Positions 1 to 9,592 of a stretch of DNA of 64,000 bases are shown here, piece after piece. The DNA comes from Clostridiales bacterium VE202-21. Lineage in GTDB: Bacteria > Bacillota > Clostridia > Lachnospirales > Lachnospiraceae. Where the stretch lies: assembly GCA_000509105.1 (NCBI GenBank), contig BAIF02000079.1, forward strand, positions 36,080-100,079. Direction: 5' to 3'. Position 1 is the first letter of the stretch. Every line of letters starts with the position of its first letter. The notes under the pieces are model-generated. The model did not search any database and was not told the DNA's origin. It worked only from the letters and a program-made list of their open reading frames with translations. A program made the translations under genes and the position numbers.

Positions 1-6
1 GTGGGG

Positions 7-22
7 TTGCAGCAAGCTGCAA
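7..22. repeat. short palindromic hairpin ahead of the GH127 gene
   Basis: A 6-bp perfect stem (TTGCAG/CTGCAA) with a 4-nt loop. Its 14-nt core TGCAGCAAGCTGCA recurs in reverse orientation at 34250-34263, so it looks like a dispersed intergenic element. There is no T-run directly after it, so it is not an obvious terminator. Confidence 0.4.
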
Positions 23-49
23 AATAATGTATGAAGAAGGAGGCGGAAT

Positions 50-1993
50 ATGGAACGGCTGGAAATATGCAGACCGGCAGAAATAAAAGAGGTACAGATT
101 CAGGATACTTTCTGGTCACAGTATATGGAATTGGTAAGGGATACGGTGATTCCCTATCAGTGGGAGATTCTGAATGACCGGGTGCCGGACGTTGAGCGAA
201 GCCATGCGGTTCGGAATTTTAAAATTGCAGCAGGCGTGGAGAAAGGTTGTTTTTATGGGGAGGTGTTCCAAGACAGCGACCTGGCAAAATGGCTGGAGGC
301 TGCGTCATACTGTCTGGAGAGCGCTCCGGAGCCTGAGCTGGAAGCCGTCATGGATGAGGTAATTGATCTTATAGCCGCGGCCCAGCAGGAGAATGGGTAT
401 CTGGATACCTATTTTTCGATAGGGAATCAGGAGAAGGAATGGACCAATCTGTATGAATGCCATGAGATGTATTGCGCAGGACATATGATGGAGGCGGCGG
501 CTGCCTATTTCAGAGCGACAGGAAAGAGAAAGCTGCTGGACGTGATGTGCAGATGTGCGGATCATATTGCGGAACATTTCAGGAAAGGAGGACAGAAGGG
601 GTATCCGGGCCATCAGGAGATAGAACTTGCGCTGGTCAAACTGTATGAAGCAACGGGTAACAGGGAGTATCTGGAGCTGAGCCGTTATTTTTTGGAGGAG
701 CGGGGCAGGGAACCGAATTATTTTGTATGGGAATGGGAGACTTTACGCCAACAATGTTCCTTTAAGACAGACCTGCCGGCGGAGAGTCCTGACCTGGTTT
801 ATAATCAGTCACATTTGCCTGTGTATGACCAGACTTCGGCAGCCGGCCATGCGGTCAGGGCAATGTATATGTACGCAGCAATGGCAGATGTGGCAAGGGC
901 GGCGGGAAGCAGAGAAATGTATCTGTCATGCAGGCGGCTCTGGGAAAATGTGGTGGAACGGCAGATGTATATTACCGGGGCTATAGGTTCCACGAGGACA
1001 GGAGAGGCTTTCACCGTGGATTATGACCTGCCCAATGAGACTGCATATGCGGAGACATGCGCCTCCATCGGACTGATTTTTTTTGCGCATCGGATGCAGA
1101 TGATAGAGGCAGACGGGATATATGGGGATGTCTTGGAAAAGGCATTATATAATGTGGTTCTTAGCTCCATGTCGCGTGACGGAAAACATTTCTTTTATGT
1201 GAATCCGCAGGAAGTCTGGCCTCTGGCTAACGAAAAAAATCCGGACCGGAGTCATGTAAAAGCGAAACGCCAGAAATGGTTTGGCTGTGCCTGCTGTCCG
1301 CCTAATATCGCAAGACTGCTTTCTTCTCTGGGAAAATACGTGTATGCCTATGGGGAACATACGCTGTACGTCCATCTCTATATAGCCGGGGAAGTAAGGA
1401 TAAAAACAGGCCGCGGTGACTTTTGTGTAAGGCAGAACGGCAATTATCCGTGGGACGGAGACATCCGGCTTACGGTGCGTTCAGTGCCGGATACGGACAG
1501 CAGGATTGCGCTGCGGATTCCGGGATGGTGCCATGAGTATGAAGTACGGCAGAATGGAAAAGCGGCAGAATGCCGGGTGGAAAAGGGATATGTATATCTT
1601 GAAAATGGCATCCGGGCGGGAGATGAGATTCGTCTGCTGTTCGTTATGGCCGCAGAGCTGATTCAGGCAAATCCAAAGGTCAGGGCAGATGCCGGGAAGG
1701 CTGCAATTCAAAGAGGGCCGGTTGTGTACTGTCTGGAAGAGGAAGACAACGGAAGCAATCTTTCTGCAATTCGGTTAGATACGGACTGCGGACTGCAGAT
1801 TGCGGAAACTGTACTGTCCGGCGGCATACCAGCAATTACGGCAAAAGGATATCGTACAGAGGAAGACGGATGGGCCGCGGAGCTTTACCGTCCATATATC
1901 CGGAGGGAGAAAGAAGTGGCCGTAAAAGCGGTCCCCTATTTCCTCTGGGGGAACAGAGAGACGGGCGAAATGCTGGTGTGGGTGCGCGTGTAA
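50..1993 (+). CDS. GH127 family beta-L-arabinofuranosidase
   Basis: A 647-residue cytoplasmic protein without a signal peptide, typical in length for GH127 (formerly DUF1680), whose characterised member HypBA1 releases L-arabinose from beta-linked arabinooligosaccharides. The zinc/cysteine site is visible: Glu335 and Cys337 in an ETC motif, and Cys415-Cys416 in CACCPP, matching Glu338/Cys340/Cys417/Cys418 of HypBA1. The start is set by AAGGAGG about 7 nt upstream. It lies 12 nt ahead of a GH43 gene, and the pair probably trims arabinose- or xylose-containing oligosaccharides after import. Linkage specificity is inferred from family only. Confidence 0.88.
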   Translation: MERLEICRPAEIKEVQIQDTFWSQYMELVRDTVIPYQWEILNDRVPDVERSHAVRNFKIAAGVEKGCFYGEVFQDSDLAKWLEAASYCLESAPEPELEAVMDEVIDLIAAAQQENGYLDTYFSIGNQEKEWTNLYECHEMYCAGHMMEAAAAYFRATGKRKLLDVMCRCADHIAEHFRKGGQKGYPGHQEIELALVKLYEATGNREYLELSRYFLEERGREPNYFVWEWETLRQQCSFKTDLPAESPDLVYNQSHLPVYDQTSAAGHAVRAMYMYAAMADVARAAGSREMYLSCRRLWENVVERQMYITGAIGSTRTGEAFTVDYDLPNETAYAETCASIGLIFFAHRMQMIEADGIYGDVLEKALYNVVLSSMSRDGKHFFYVNPQEVWPLANEKNPDRSHVKAKRQKWFGCACCPPNIARLLSSLGKYVYAYGEHTLYVHLYIAGEVRIKTGRGDFCVRQNGNYPWDGDIRLTVRSVPDTDSRIALRIPGWCHEYEVRQNGKAAECRVEKGYVYLENGIRAGDEIRLLFVMAAELIQANPKVRADAGKAAIQRGPVVYCLEEEDNGSNLSAIRLDTDCGLQIAETVLSGGIPAITAKGYRTEEDGWAAELYRPYIRREKEVAVKAVPYFLWGNRETGEMLVWVRV

Positions 1994-2005
1994 AGGAGGA
2001 AGCCA

Positions 2006-3513
2006 ATGATACATTATCAAAATCCGATCATACCGGGGTTTTACCCTGACCCGAGCATTTGCCGGGTGAAAGAAGATTACTTCCTGGTGACCAGTTCTTT
2101 TGAATACTTTCCTGGGATCCCTCTGTTCCACAGCCGGGATCTGGTTCACTGGGAACAGATTGGGCATGTTCTGACCAGAAAATCCCAGGCATTGCTGGAA
2201 AAGTGTCCGGCTTCCGGTGGAATATGGGCGCCTGCAATACGTCACCATAAAGGCAGATTCTATGTGTCAGCCACGAACTTCAGCCATGGTGGAAATTTTT
2301 TCGTCTGGACAGACGATATTTATGGGGAGTGGTCGGACCCAATCTGGATGGAACAGGGCGGGATCGACCCTTCCCTGTTTTTTGACTCTGACTACTGCGT
2401 ATATTTAACAAGCACCTATGACCTGCCGGACAGCCAGGCGATTGGGCAGTGCCAGATTGATATCGATAGCGGAAAGAGGCTTTCCGACACAAAGATCATC
2501 TGGGAAGGGAGCGGAGGCAAATATCCCGAGGGTCCCCACATGTTTAAACGGGAGGGATGGTACTACCTGCTGGCAGCGGAAGGGGGAACGGAGTACGGCC
2601 ACATGGTCACGATTGCAAGAGGAACCTCTCCATGGGGACCATTTGAAAGCTGTCCGTATAACCCGATACTGAGCCACCGTGATACGATGCTGCATCATTT
2701 TCAGGCGATTGGGCACGGGGATGTAACCGACACAAAAGAAGGGGACTCCTGGATGGTATTCCATGGGATACGGACAAGCCAGTACATGCTCCATCATCTG
2801 GGCAGGGAAACCATGCTTGCCCCAGTTACGTGGGACGAAAACGGATGGCCTGTGGTGAACCAGGGGGAAAAGATTCTGGAAAACATGGAGGTCATGCGGC
2901 TTCCGGAAGAGGCTTATGAGATCAGATGGGAGGATCCGGATTCCTTTTATGGTTCTGTCTTGCCTAAGGTGTGGAATTATTTGAGAAACCCGGATCTGCG
3001 CCAGTACAGTCTCACTGACAGGAAGGGAAGCCTTAAGCTGGCCGGTGGGGATGAGACATTAGATGAACTGTGTTCGCCTGCATTTGTGGGGCGGAGGCAG
3101 CAGCATTTCTGTATGCGGGCTGAGGTATGGCTGGATGCCGCACCGCAGGGACCGCAAGCGCGTGCAGGATTAACCGTTTATCATACGAATGAGCACCACT
3201 ATGACCTTGCCGTCTCATGCAGAGAGGGGAAACGGTGTGTAATTCTGTATAAAAGGGTGGGCGATATGCAGACGGAGAGCCAGCCCTTATTTTTGGACGT
3301 TTCGGAGAAAATGCTTCTGAGGATTGAGTCTGATGCACTGGAGTATCGTTTTCTTGCAGGAAGAGAGAGAATCATCTGCAAATGGCAGGCAGCGGGAGGA
3401 CACAGCTTTTATCAACAGAGTGTATGCCCATGACTTTCACCGGATGCTATGTGGGGGTGTTTGCTGAAAAAACAGACGCTTGGTTTGAGCGGTTTCAATA
3501 CTGCCCGGTATAG
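2006..3513 (+). CDS. GH43 family beta-xylosidase/alpha-L-arabinofuranosidase, frameshifted near its 3' end
   Basis: A retaining-fold five-blade propeller GH43 enzyme with the expected acidic triad: Asp in YPDPSI near residue 14, Asp in GGIDPSLF near residue 117, and Glu in YPEGPH near residue 174. A C-terminal beta-sandwich follows. The open frame stops early at 3433. The missing end (FTGCYVGVF and onward) continues in another frame from about 3409 to a stop at 3511-3513. One T missing from the run at 3407-3410 would restore one protein of about 500 residues. It has no signal peptide and is probably co-transcribed with GH127. The substrate (xylo- versus arabino-oligosaccharide) is not resolved. 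Confidence 0.85.
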
Positions 3514-3541
3514 AGGGCATGGGAAATAAGCATTGATATGT

Positions 3542-3677
3542 ACGGTCTATAGACCGTGCATAGTAACGGCATCTGGCTCATTTAAAGTCGCCCGTGGCGA
3601 AGAGCCAGATGCCCGACCCCATCACTTTATTGGCTCGGATGCCGTGCAGCGTGGTGCACGGCCCCGTGAATAGTAAC
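3542..3677. repeat. intergenic block of palindromes with TAGTAAC-ended repeats
   Basis: Four inverted repeats in 136 nt: a perfect 16-nt palindrome at 3542-3557, a perfect 12-bp stem at 3568-3579/3602-3613 that encloses a hairpin (TCGCC/GGCGA, 3588-3600), and a perfect 8-bp stem at 3641-3648/3655-3662. The 26-nt unit 3542-3567 ends in GCATAGTAAC and recurs at 9593-9618 with 22 of 26 identical positions. A shorter relative ends at 3677. This looks like a dispersed REP-like element rather than a gene. Confidence 0.55.
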
Positions 3678-3714
3678 CAACTTGCCTCTATTCATATATT
3701 TCCTTTCCATAGTA

Positions 3715-3723
3715 TGGTATAAT
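3715..3723 (+). promoter_or_regulatory. extended -10 promoter for the DUF6506 gene
   Basis: TGG followed by TATAAT at 3718-3723 is a perfect extended -10. No good -35 box lies 17 nt upstream. It is about 45 nt ahead of the start codon at 3769. Confidence 0.45.
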
Positions 3724-3768
3724 TAGTTAAAAAAAATTAATAAAGCCAGTAATATGAGGAGGATTCTT

Positions 3769-4062
3769 ATGAGATTTGTATTTATAATTATGGGAGAGAA
3801 TTTTGATTCACAGAGAGATTGTGCCAGTATACACGATGGAGGGGTGCAGACAATCGGCGTATCAAGTCTGGAAGAAGCATGCGAAGTAGCAAAAAAGCTA
3901 TATGAAGAAGGGATAGACTGCATTGAACTCTGCGGTGCTTTTGGAGAAGCGGGAGCTAAATCAATTATTGATGCTACAGAGAATAAGATTCCGGTCGGAT
4001 ATGTGACTCATCTTCAGGAACAGGATGAGATTTTTGCAAAGGTGTTCGGCGGTATGTTATGA
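3769..4062 (+). CDS. DUF6506 family small protein
   Basis: A 97-residue cytoplasmic protein. The start at 3769 is chosen because AGGAGG lies at 3757-3762 with good spacing; the in-frame ATG at 3754 sits upstream of this site. It reads as a single alpha/beta domain with regular Ala/Glu-rich helices (SLEEACEVAKKLYEEG) and a GVQTIGV strand, which I recognise as the DUF6506 family. No catalytic function is known to me. It stands alone between a repeat block and a terminator, so context gives little help. Confidence 0.6.
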   Translation: MRFVFIIMGENFDSQRDCASIHDGGVQTIGVSSLEEACEVAKKLYEEGIDCIELCGAFGEAGAKSIIDATENKIPVGYVTHLQEQDEIFAKVFGGML

Positions 4063-4179
4063 TAACCAAAAATTAGAATAGTTTAAAACGCTGTTAATTA
4101 AATTTTATGAAAAGGATGATGATGCTGAGATTATAGAATTTATGAAAAACTACTGCATAAAAAAAGTACGATAAAGATA

Positions 4180-4285
4180 AAAAGCACCAGCGGAAGAAAC
4201 GAATCTTCTGAAAGTGCTTTTCTTAAAGTGTGCAGATTAAGATGCAAATAAGGACGCTGTGATAAATAAATAGCGTCCTTTTTTT
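4180..4285 (+). terminator. tandem hairpins ending in a rho-independent terminator
   Basis: A first hairpin pairs AAAAGCAC with GTGCTTTT (about 4180-4222). A second, with a 9-bp perfect stem AAGGACGCT/AGCGTCCTT (4250-4258/4272-4280) followed by seven T, is a clear terminator for the small gene upstream. The stretch 4063-4180 before it holds only a possible remnant of a ribbon-helix-helix-like reading frame. Confidence 0.75.
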
Positions 4286-4353
4286 GTACCCTTTTACCAA
4301 TTATAATAGACTTACAATTGAAAAAGTATGAAGAAAATATAAGGAGGCACAAC

Positions 4354-5769
4354 ATGGAGAAATGTTATTTGGCCGTTGATATCGGGGCATCCAGCGGACG
4401 CCATATGCTTGCATATATGGCCGAAGGCAGGATGCGGCTCGAGGAAGTGTACCGCTTTCCGAATGGCATGGATAATAAGGACGGTACCTTGTGCTGGGAT
4501 GTAGAGCGTTTATTCAATGAGATCAAAAACGGGCTGAAAAAATGTAAAGAGATCGGAAAGATCCCGGTTTCGATGGGGATTGATACCTGGGGCGTTGATT
4601 ATGTGCTGCTTGATAAAGAAGATCAGATTCTGGGAGATACCGTTGGATACCGTGACAGCCGTACCAGTGGGATAGACAAGAAGGTATATGAGAAGATCTC
4701 CCCGGAAGAATTGTATGCAAGAACAGGAATCCAAAAGCAGGTCTTCAATACCATTTACCAGCTGATGGCGGTGAAGGAGAGCCATCCGGAACATCTGGAG
4801 CAGGCGGAGGCGATACTTATGATTCCGGATTATTTCCATTTCCTGCTGACCGGTGTTAAGAAGAACGAATACACCAATGCTACAACGGGGCAGCTGATTA
4901 ATCCTACAACAAACGACTGGGATTACGAGATGATCGATATGCTGGGATATCATTCAAAAATGTTCCATCCAGTATCTATGCCGGGCACTGTGGTTGGCAA
5001 TTTTACAAAAGAAATCCAAGATGAAGTTGGCTTTGACTGTAAAGTCGTACTTCCTGCCACTCATGACACCGGCTCAGCGGTACTGGCAGTGCCGACAAAC
5101 GATGATAATGCAATCTATATAAGCTCCGGTACCTGGTCACTGATGGGCATCGAAAGAAAAGAAGCAGACTGTTCGATGGAAAGCATGCAAGCCAACTTTA
5201 CAAACGAAGGCGGATATGACCACAGATTCCGCTTTCTAAAGAACATTATGGGATTATGGATGATCCAGTCAGTAAAAAAAGAGTTTGCGGAGGATCTGTC
5301 CTTTGCAGAAATCTGCGACAGGGCATCCAAAGAAACGATTCCATCCATAGTAGACTGCAATGACGACTGTTTCCTGGCACCTGAGAGCATGATTAAGGCA
5401 GTGCAGGATTTCTGCAGCAGAACAGGCCAGCAGGTTCCGCTCACGATCGGAGAGATTGCAGCAGTCATATACAACAGCCTTGCAAAATGCTATGGCGATA
5501 CCGTGAAAGAGATCGAAGCAATCACAGGCAATACATACGACACGATTTACGTAGTGGGCGGAGGTGCCAATGCCGGATATTTAAATGAATTGACTGCAAA
5601 ATATACCGGAAAGAAAGTTTCGGCAGGCCCCACCGAGGCAACTGCAATCGGCAATGTAACCGTTCAGATGATGCATGATGGCGTGTTTGCAAGCCTTCCG
5701 GAGGCGCGGACATGTATCGATCGGTCATTTGATATAAAGAAGTACGATGAAAATGGAAAACAATTCTGA
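4354..5769 (+). CDS. rhaB: L-rhamnulokinase
   Basis: A 471-residue FGGY-family sugar kinase that phosphorylates L-rhamnulose to L-rhamnulose-1-phosphate. The N-terminal ATP-binding loop [12 protein letters not shown] is the rhamnulokinase form (GASSGR), followed by the FGGY substrate motifs ([13 protein letters not shown]) and a C-terminal [11 protein letters not shown] loop. The start at 4354 has AAGGAGG 7 nt upstream. The next gene is rhaA, 52 nt downstream, so the two form the cytosolic upper rhamnose pathway. Its product feeds the BMC aldolase at 14305. Confidence 0.93.
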   Translation: MEKCYLAVDIGASSGRHMLAYMAEGRMRLEEVYRFPNGMDNKDGTLCWDVERLFNEIKNGLKKCKEIGKIPVSMGIDTWGVDYVLLDKEDQILGDTVGYRDSRTSGIDKKVYEKISPEELYARTGIQKQVFNTIYQLMAVKESHPEHLEQAEAILMIPDYFHFLLTGVKKNEYTNATTGQLINPTTNDWDYEMIDMLGYHSKMFHPVSMPGTVVGNFTKEIQDEVGFDCKVVLPATHDTGSAVLAVPTNDDNAIYISSGTWSLMGIERKEADCSMESMQANFTNEGGYDHRFRFLKNIMGLWMIQSVKKEFAEDLSFAEICDRASKETIPSIVDCNDDCFLAPESMIKAVQDFCSRTGQQVPLTIGEIAAVIYNSLAKCYGDTVKEIEAITGNTYDTIYVVGGGANAGYLNELTAKYTGKKVSAGPTEATAIGNVTVQMMHDGVFASLPEARTCIDRSFDIKKYDENGKQF

Positions 5770-5780
5770 CAATGAGACGC

Positions 5781-5799
5781 AAAGGGGTCAGACCCCTTT
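5781..5799. repeat. hairpin between rhaB and rhaA
   Basis: A perfect 7-bp stem, AAAGGGG and CCCCTTT, with loop TCAGA. It lies in the 52-nt rhaB-rhaA gap with no T-run after it, so it is more likely an mRNA-stability or REP-like element than a terminator. Confidence 0.4.
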
Positions 5800-5821
5800 G
5801 AAAAATGAAGGAGGATTTACG

Positions 5822-7075
5822 ATGACAACGAAGGAAAGATATGAATCAGCGAAAGAGATCTATGGGAAAATTGGTGTGGATACTGATAAGGTTCTGGAGA
5901 CATTAAAGTCAGTTCCGATTTCTATGCACTGCTGGCAGGGGGATGATGTTGGCGGGTTTGACAGTGAGGGCGCACTTACAGGCGGTATCCAGGCTACAGG
6001 CAATTATCCTGGTAAGGCAAGAACTCCGGAAGAGCTGATGGCAGATATCGACAAGGCTCTGACCCTGATACCGGGAACACACAGAATCAATGTTCATGCA
6101 AGTTATGCTATTTTTGAAGAGGGTGAATGGGTAGACCGTGATAAGCTGGAGCCAAAGCATTTTGCTAAATGGGTGGAGTTTGCCAAGGAAAGAGGTCTTG
6201 GACTGGACTTCAACCCGACCTACTTCTCACACCCGAAGGCTGATGAATATACTTTGACAAGCCCGGATGAAGAGATCCGCAAGTTCTGGATCGAGCATGG
6301 AAAAGCCTGCATCCGCATCTCTCAGTATTTTGCCGAGGAACTGGGAACCCCTTGTCTGATGAACATCTGGATTCCGGATGGTTTTAAGGATATTCCGGCT
6401 GACAGGCTTGGACCGAGAGCGAGATATAAAGACTCTCTGGATCAGATTCTGGGCATTGACTATGATAAAGAAAAAGTGCTGGTATGCCTGGAGTCTAAAG
6501 TGTTTGGTATTGGCCTGGAAGCTTACACAGCAGGTTCAGCAGAGTTTACAATGAATTATGTAATGAACAAGGGGATTGTGCCTCTGATGGACAATGGACA
6601 TTATCATCCGACAGAAGTCGTTTCTGATAAGATTTCATCTATGCTTCTGTTCAATGATAAGATTGCCCTTCATGTAACAAGACCAATCCGCTGGGACAGT
6701 GACCATGTAGTACTGCTGGATGATGAGACAAAAGAGATTGCAAAAGAGATTGTAAGAAATGATGCTCTGAACAGAGTGATCATCGGCCTTGACTTCTTTG
6801 ACGCAAGTATTAACAGAATCTCCGCATGGGTAGTGGGCATGAGAAATATGCAGAAGGCTCTGATGTGCGCGATGTTAAGCCCGAATGCACGGCTGAAAGA
6901 ACTGCAGGATACACAGCAGTTTACAGAGCTGATGGCAATGCAGGAAGAACTGAAATGCTATCCGTTTGGCGATGTATGGAATTATTTCTGCGAAATCAAC
7001 AATGTTCCGGAAAGAGAAGACTGGTTTAAAGAAGTACAGAACTATGAGGCAGAAGTACTTTCTAAAAGAGCTTAA
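5822..7075 (+). CDS. rhaA: L-rhamnose isomerase
   Basis: A 417-residue TIM-barrel metal-dependent isomerase converting L-rhamnose to L-rhamnulose. Recognisable blocks are [14 protein letters not shown] near the N terminus, [31 protein letters not shown] and a metal-ligand region [11 protein letters not shown]. The length matches the family. The start at 5822 follows GGAGG with about 8 nt spacing; an upstream in-frame extension overlaps rhaB and has no ribosome site. It is co-oriented with rhaB and probably co-transcribed. Confidence 0.94.
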   Translation: MTTKERYESAKEIYGKIGVDTDKVLETLKSVPISMHCWQGDDVGGFDSEGALTGGIQATGNYPGKARTPEELMADIDKALTLIPGTHRINVHASYAIFEEGEWVDRDKLEPKHFAKWVEFAKERGLGLDFNPTYFSHPKADEYTLTSPDEEIRKFWIEHGKACIRISQYFAEELGTPCLMNIWIPDGFKDIPADRLGPRARYKDSLDQILGIDYDKEKVLVCLESKVFGIGLEAYTAGSAEFTMNYVMNKGIVPLMDNGHYHPTEVVSDKISSMLLFNDKIALHVTRPIRWDSDHVVLLDDETKEIAKEIVRNDALNRVIIGLDFFDASINRISAWVVGMRNMQKALMCAMLSPNARLKELQDTQQFTELMAMQEELKCYPFGDVWNYFCEINNVPEREDWFKEVQNYEAEVLSKRA

Positions 7076-7134
7076 CCTTAGATGATCTTTAGTAAAACGT
7101 GGACAGAGGTTAGATATAAGAAGAAAATCTAAAA

Positions 7135-7162
7135 TTGACATTCAAGACAAATTTGTTATAAT
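7135..7162 (+). promoter_or_regulatory. sigma-A promoter of an orphan transcript
   Basis: Perfect TTGACA at 7135-7140, a 16-nt spacer, and perfect TATAAT at 7157-7162. No protein gene follows on this strand for about 1 kb. Confidence 0.75.
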
Positions 7163-7168
7163 ATACTT

Positions 7169-7271
7169 AACAAGACAGCCGGGATTGATAGATGAAGCCT
7201 ATCCGTACCGGGTAAGATGTTACTGCAAAGAGTAATCGCCTATCCTGCCAAGACGGGGCGATTACTTTTTT
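7169..7271 (+). ncRNA. candidate small RNA or orphan leader with its own terminator
   Basis: A unit of about 100 nt directly downstream of a consensus promoter. It ends in a 10-bp perfect stem (AGTAATCGCC at 7231-7240, GGCGATTACT at 7257-7266) and a T-run, a strong terminator. Upstream sequence can form GATAG/CTATC near 7190-7206. A TTACT at about 7221 could pair with the left arm of the terminator (AGTAA), so an antiterminator-like alternative exists. I could not match it to a known riboswitch, and it precedes only genes on the other strand. The family is unknown. Confidence 0.5.
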
Positions 7272-7462
7272 CGTTTATCATATAAACTTTTCACAAGGTA
7301 ATGATAGCAATAATCCTCAATACAAATGTAAATAAGTTATCGTATGTAACATACATAAGCACCACCCCTTTCGTTAAACTCCGAAACGGATGGATCCGCC
7401 CTCCCGGCTGCCTGGGTAAGTATACTATTTTTGGTGTGGTTATTCGGGACTGTCCGGCTGAT

Positions 7463-8110
7463 CTATTCCCTAAGCTGCTTAAAATCCAGATAAAGCCCTT
7501 CTACCGTATGCACACGTATTCTGTCAGAAAAGCTGTATTCCTCCATTTCATCCTTTTCCTTCGAATGATACAGGCAGGCGGTTACCGTCTGTTTCTGTCC
7601 GTCAATAATCCAGTACTCGCGGACTCCCAGCTCCCTGTACAAATGAACCTTTACAGAACAGTCCAGATCTTTGCTGTCAGGTGAAACTACTTCCGCAGCG
7701 AAAACAGGAACTTCTGTGATCTTATATCCAATGATTCTGCCGGGATGCAGAATTATGGCAATATCGGGAATCAGTATAGTATTTCCCCCATTGAGGTAAA
7801 AACGAACGGGAAAGGTAACAGCTTTGCAGGGAGAATAAGATTCTTTGCCATATGCTACAATTTGGCAGAGTAATTCCGTGATGACAGCCTGATGCAAAAA
7901 TGAAACAGGAGGACGGGTTAGAATATATCCGTTCATTAGCTGGGCATGAAGAGAAGAAGGCAGCAATTCATAATCCTGGCGGGAGCACTGCCCCTGTTTC
8001 CGGGCAATCCAGTCAGGTAAACAGCTTTCCGACTTTGCGCCATTTAATACAGGCTTCATAGAATTATCATTTGGCTGGCTGTCCGGGGAAAGGTCTTTAA
8101 AATTACTCAT
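7463..8110 (-). CDS. Uma2 family (DUF820) putative endonuclease
   Basis: A 215-residue protein. The C-terminal two thirds match the Uma2/DUF820 nuclease-like fold: PDIAII strand, EVVSPDSKD, a Lys-containing helix, and GVREYWIIDG. These correspond to the PD-(D/E)XK-type pattern D, E, K of the family. The first about 40 residues are polar and look disordered. Uma2 genes are common in multicopy in cyanobacteria and some Firmicutes, and their cellular role is not established. It is a single gene divergent from the HTH unit at 8227-8738. Confidence 0.75.
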   Translation of the reverse strand: MSNFKDLSPDSQPNDNSMKPVLNGAKSESCLPDWIARKQGQCSRQDYELLPSSLHAQLMNGYILTRPPVSFLHQAVITELLCQIVAYGKESYSPCKAVTFPVRFYLNGGNTILIPDIAIILHPGRIIGYKITEVPVFAAEVVSPDSKDLDCSVKVHLYRELGVREYWIIDGQKQTVTACLYHSKEKDEMEEYSFSDRIRVHTVEGLYLDFKQLRE

Positions 8111-8226
8111 AGAGCGCCTCCTTTACATTTGATATAGATCTATTTTACATGCAAAGGCAGACAGAGTCATGCAGTTACAAACTGCTTGACATACTAAGCA
8201 GTAGCTAAATTTGTGCCGCCTGTGTT

Positions 8227-8364
8227 ATGATGGAACGGGAAGGAAGGGCAGAGCTAAGGGACATGTTTTTCACTGCCTGCTTACAGGATATGATTCACCA
8301 TGGACAGGGAATTGAGAAACATGCTGCAGCCCTGATAAATGAAAAAGGATGTGAGGACGGATGA
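8227..8364 (+). CDS. possible 45-residue protein coupled to the HTH gene
   Basis: An open frame of 45 codons starting ATGATG. It ends in TGA that overlaps the ATG of the HTH gene (ATGA, 8361-8364), the usual signature of translational coupling. The product would be a small charged helical protein (MFFTACLQDMIHH in the middle). No clear ribosome binding site precedes it, so expression is uncertain. I do not recognise a family. Confidence 0.35.
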   Translation: MMEREGRAELRDMFFTACLQDMIHHGQGIEKHAAALINEKGCEDG

Positions 8365-8738
8365 AAGAAAAACAGAACAAAGCGGGAGGCGGTCCGGCGG
8401 AGGGGGGACGAAAAAAAGAAGATCTATCCAAGATAAGCCGTTACCCCGGGATTCAGATGGCAAGAACAGGAAGGTGGCTGCGTTTTGTCTGCAAGATTCA
8501 TAGCATACCCGTGAAAAAGATCTGCGAATGCCTTGGCCTGGCATGTCCCCAGTCGGTCTATGGCTGGTTTGGAGGGAGAACACTGCCATCTCTGGACAAC
8601 TTCTACACGTTAAGCCAGATGCTGCACATGCCCCTCGATGAGCTCATCATAAACTGGGATGAGCAGCTGCCCGGAGGGTTTTGCAAAAGGGTGGGGAAGG
8701 CCGGCATAAGAATCCTGTCATACCGCCTGAAGCTTTAG
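8361..8738 (+). CDS. XRE-like helix-turn-helix protein
   Basis: A 125-residue protein. Residues about 35-95 form a Cro/CI-type HTH: IPVKKICECLGL, then SVYGWFGGRTLPSLDNF and LSQMLHMPLDELI. The N-terminal about 30 residues are Lys/Gly-rich and probably disordered, and there is a short basic C-terminal tail. There is no sensor domain. It overlaps a possible small upstream frame by 4 nt and faces the PHP gene. Its target is unknown. Confidence 0.7.
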   Translation: MKEKQNKAGGGPAEGGRKKEDLSKISRYPGIQMARTGRWLRFVCKIHSIPVKKICECLGLACPQSVYGWFGGRTLPSLDNFYTLSQMLHMPLDELIINWDEQLPGGFCKRVGKAGIRILSYRLKL

Positions 8739-8754
8739 TATGCCAGATAACTGA

Positions 8755-8810
8755 TGTGACCGGCTGAATGTTCCATAAAGAGTTCAAGATGGAACACTCA
8801 GCCGATCACA
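8755..8810. terminator. bidirectional terminator-like hairpin between convergent genes
   Basis: A long stem of about 19 pairs with a few mismatches (TGTGACCGGCTGAATGTTCC against GGAACACTCAGCCGATCACA). It sits between the convergent HTH and PHP genes and probably ends both transcripts. Confidence 0.65.
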
Positions 8811-8817
8811 TAATTCA

Positions 8818-9549
8818 TCAGACATCCTGACGGGACCTCTCCAGAAAACATTTGAAGGCCTTCAGAGAATAATTCATGATCAGAGAATCCGGCATCCCGG
8901 CAAGCTGCGCCAGTTCCAGCGAAAAAGTAAAGTCTCCGACATGCTTTGTGCCGTGGCTGTCACTTGCGAATATAACCGGGTAATGATAATGCCTGCATAG
9001 ATTTAAGATCATCAAGTCGTTAAAACGGGTATCTCCCCGGTAGCCGTCAGGGCTTAAGGAACTGTTGTTTATCTCCAGAAGAACATCATATTTCATGGCC
9101 GTCTTTACAATTTCCAGATAATCAACCGGATACTTTACATCATCACAGTGCCCGATAATACGGACATAGGGATTTTTCATGGCTGCAATGTATGCGGCTG
9201 TATTCTCCTCCATGGTGCCGGGTTTTTTGACCGGCTTGTGTATGCTGGCGATTACATAATCCAGTTTTGCAAGTATGGAATCCTCCAGATCCAGCTTTCC
9301 TTCATTATTTAAAATATTTGCTTCCGCACCATAAAGCATCTCAACTCCAAGACGCTCCTTTTGGGCATAGGACAGGCTGCGAAAATAAGAGGGCTTTCCG
9401 CCGCCGCAGGTGGCAGGGCCGTGGTCGGATATTCCGAGCATTTTCAGATTCCTGGAAGCAGCGGCTTTTGCCATGTCTGTGATGGTTGCAGTAGAGGCAT
9501 GTCCGCTTGCTATTGTGTGTGTATGTATATCAAATTGGAAAGAAGACAT
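8818..9549 (-). CDS. PHP domain phosphoesterase (YcdX/histidinol-phosphatase-like)
   Basis: A 243-residue protein of the polymerase and histidinol phosphatase superfamily. Metal ligands are visible in order: HTHT near residue 9, GISDHG near 40, GAEAN near 74, IASIHKP near 101, IGHCDD near 132, and SDSHG near 196. The length and motif spacing match YcdX-type trinuclear zinc phosphatases. The substrate is unknown. It is a single gene on the opposite strand to the BMC locus, with no evident link to it. Confidence 0.85.
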   Translation of the reverse strand: MSSFQFDIHTHTIASGHASTATITDMAKAAASRNLKMLGISDHGPATCGGGKPSYFRSLSYAQKERLGVEMLYGAEANILNNEGKLDLEDSILAKLDYVIASIHKPVKKPGTMEENTAAYIAAMKNPYVRIIGHCDDVKYPVDYLEIVKTAMKYDVLLEINNSSLSPDGYRGDTRFNDLMILNLCRHYHYPVIFASDSHGTKHVGDFTFSLELAQLAGMPDSLIMNYSLKAFKCFLERSRQDV

Positions 9550-9592
9550 ATCTTTTAGGCCTTTCTATCAGTAATAAATGAAGTTACGATTC

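Noticed and set aside
4080..4160. A reading frame (FYEKDDDAEIIEFMKNYCIKK) resembling the end of a ribbon-helix-helix protein
   Set aside because: No usable start codon or ribosome site, and a stop just upstream. It may be a gene remnant but is too short to claim.
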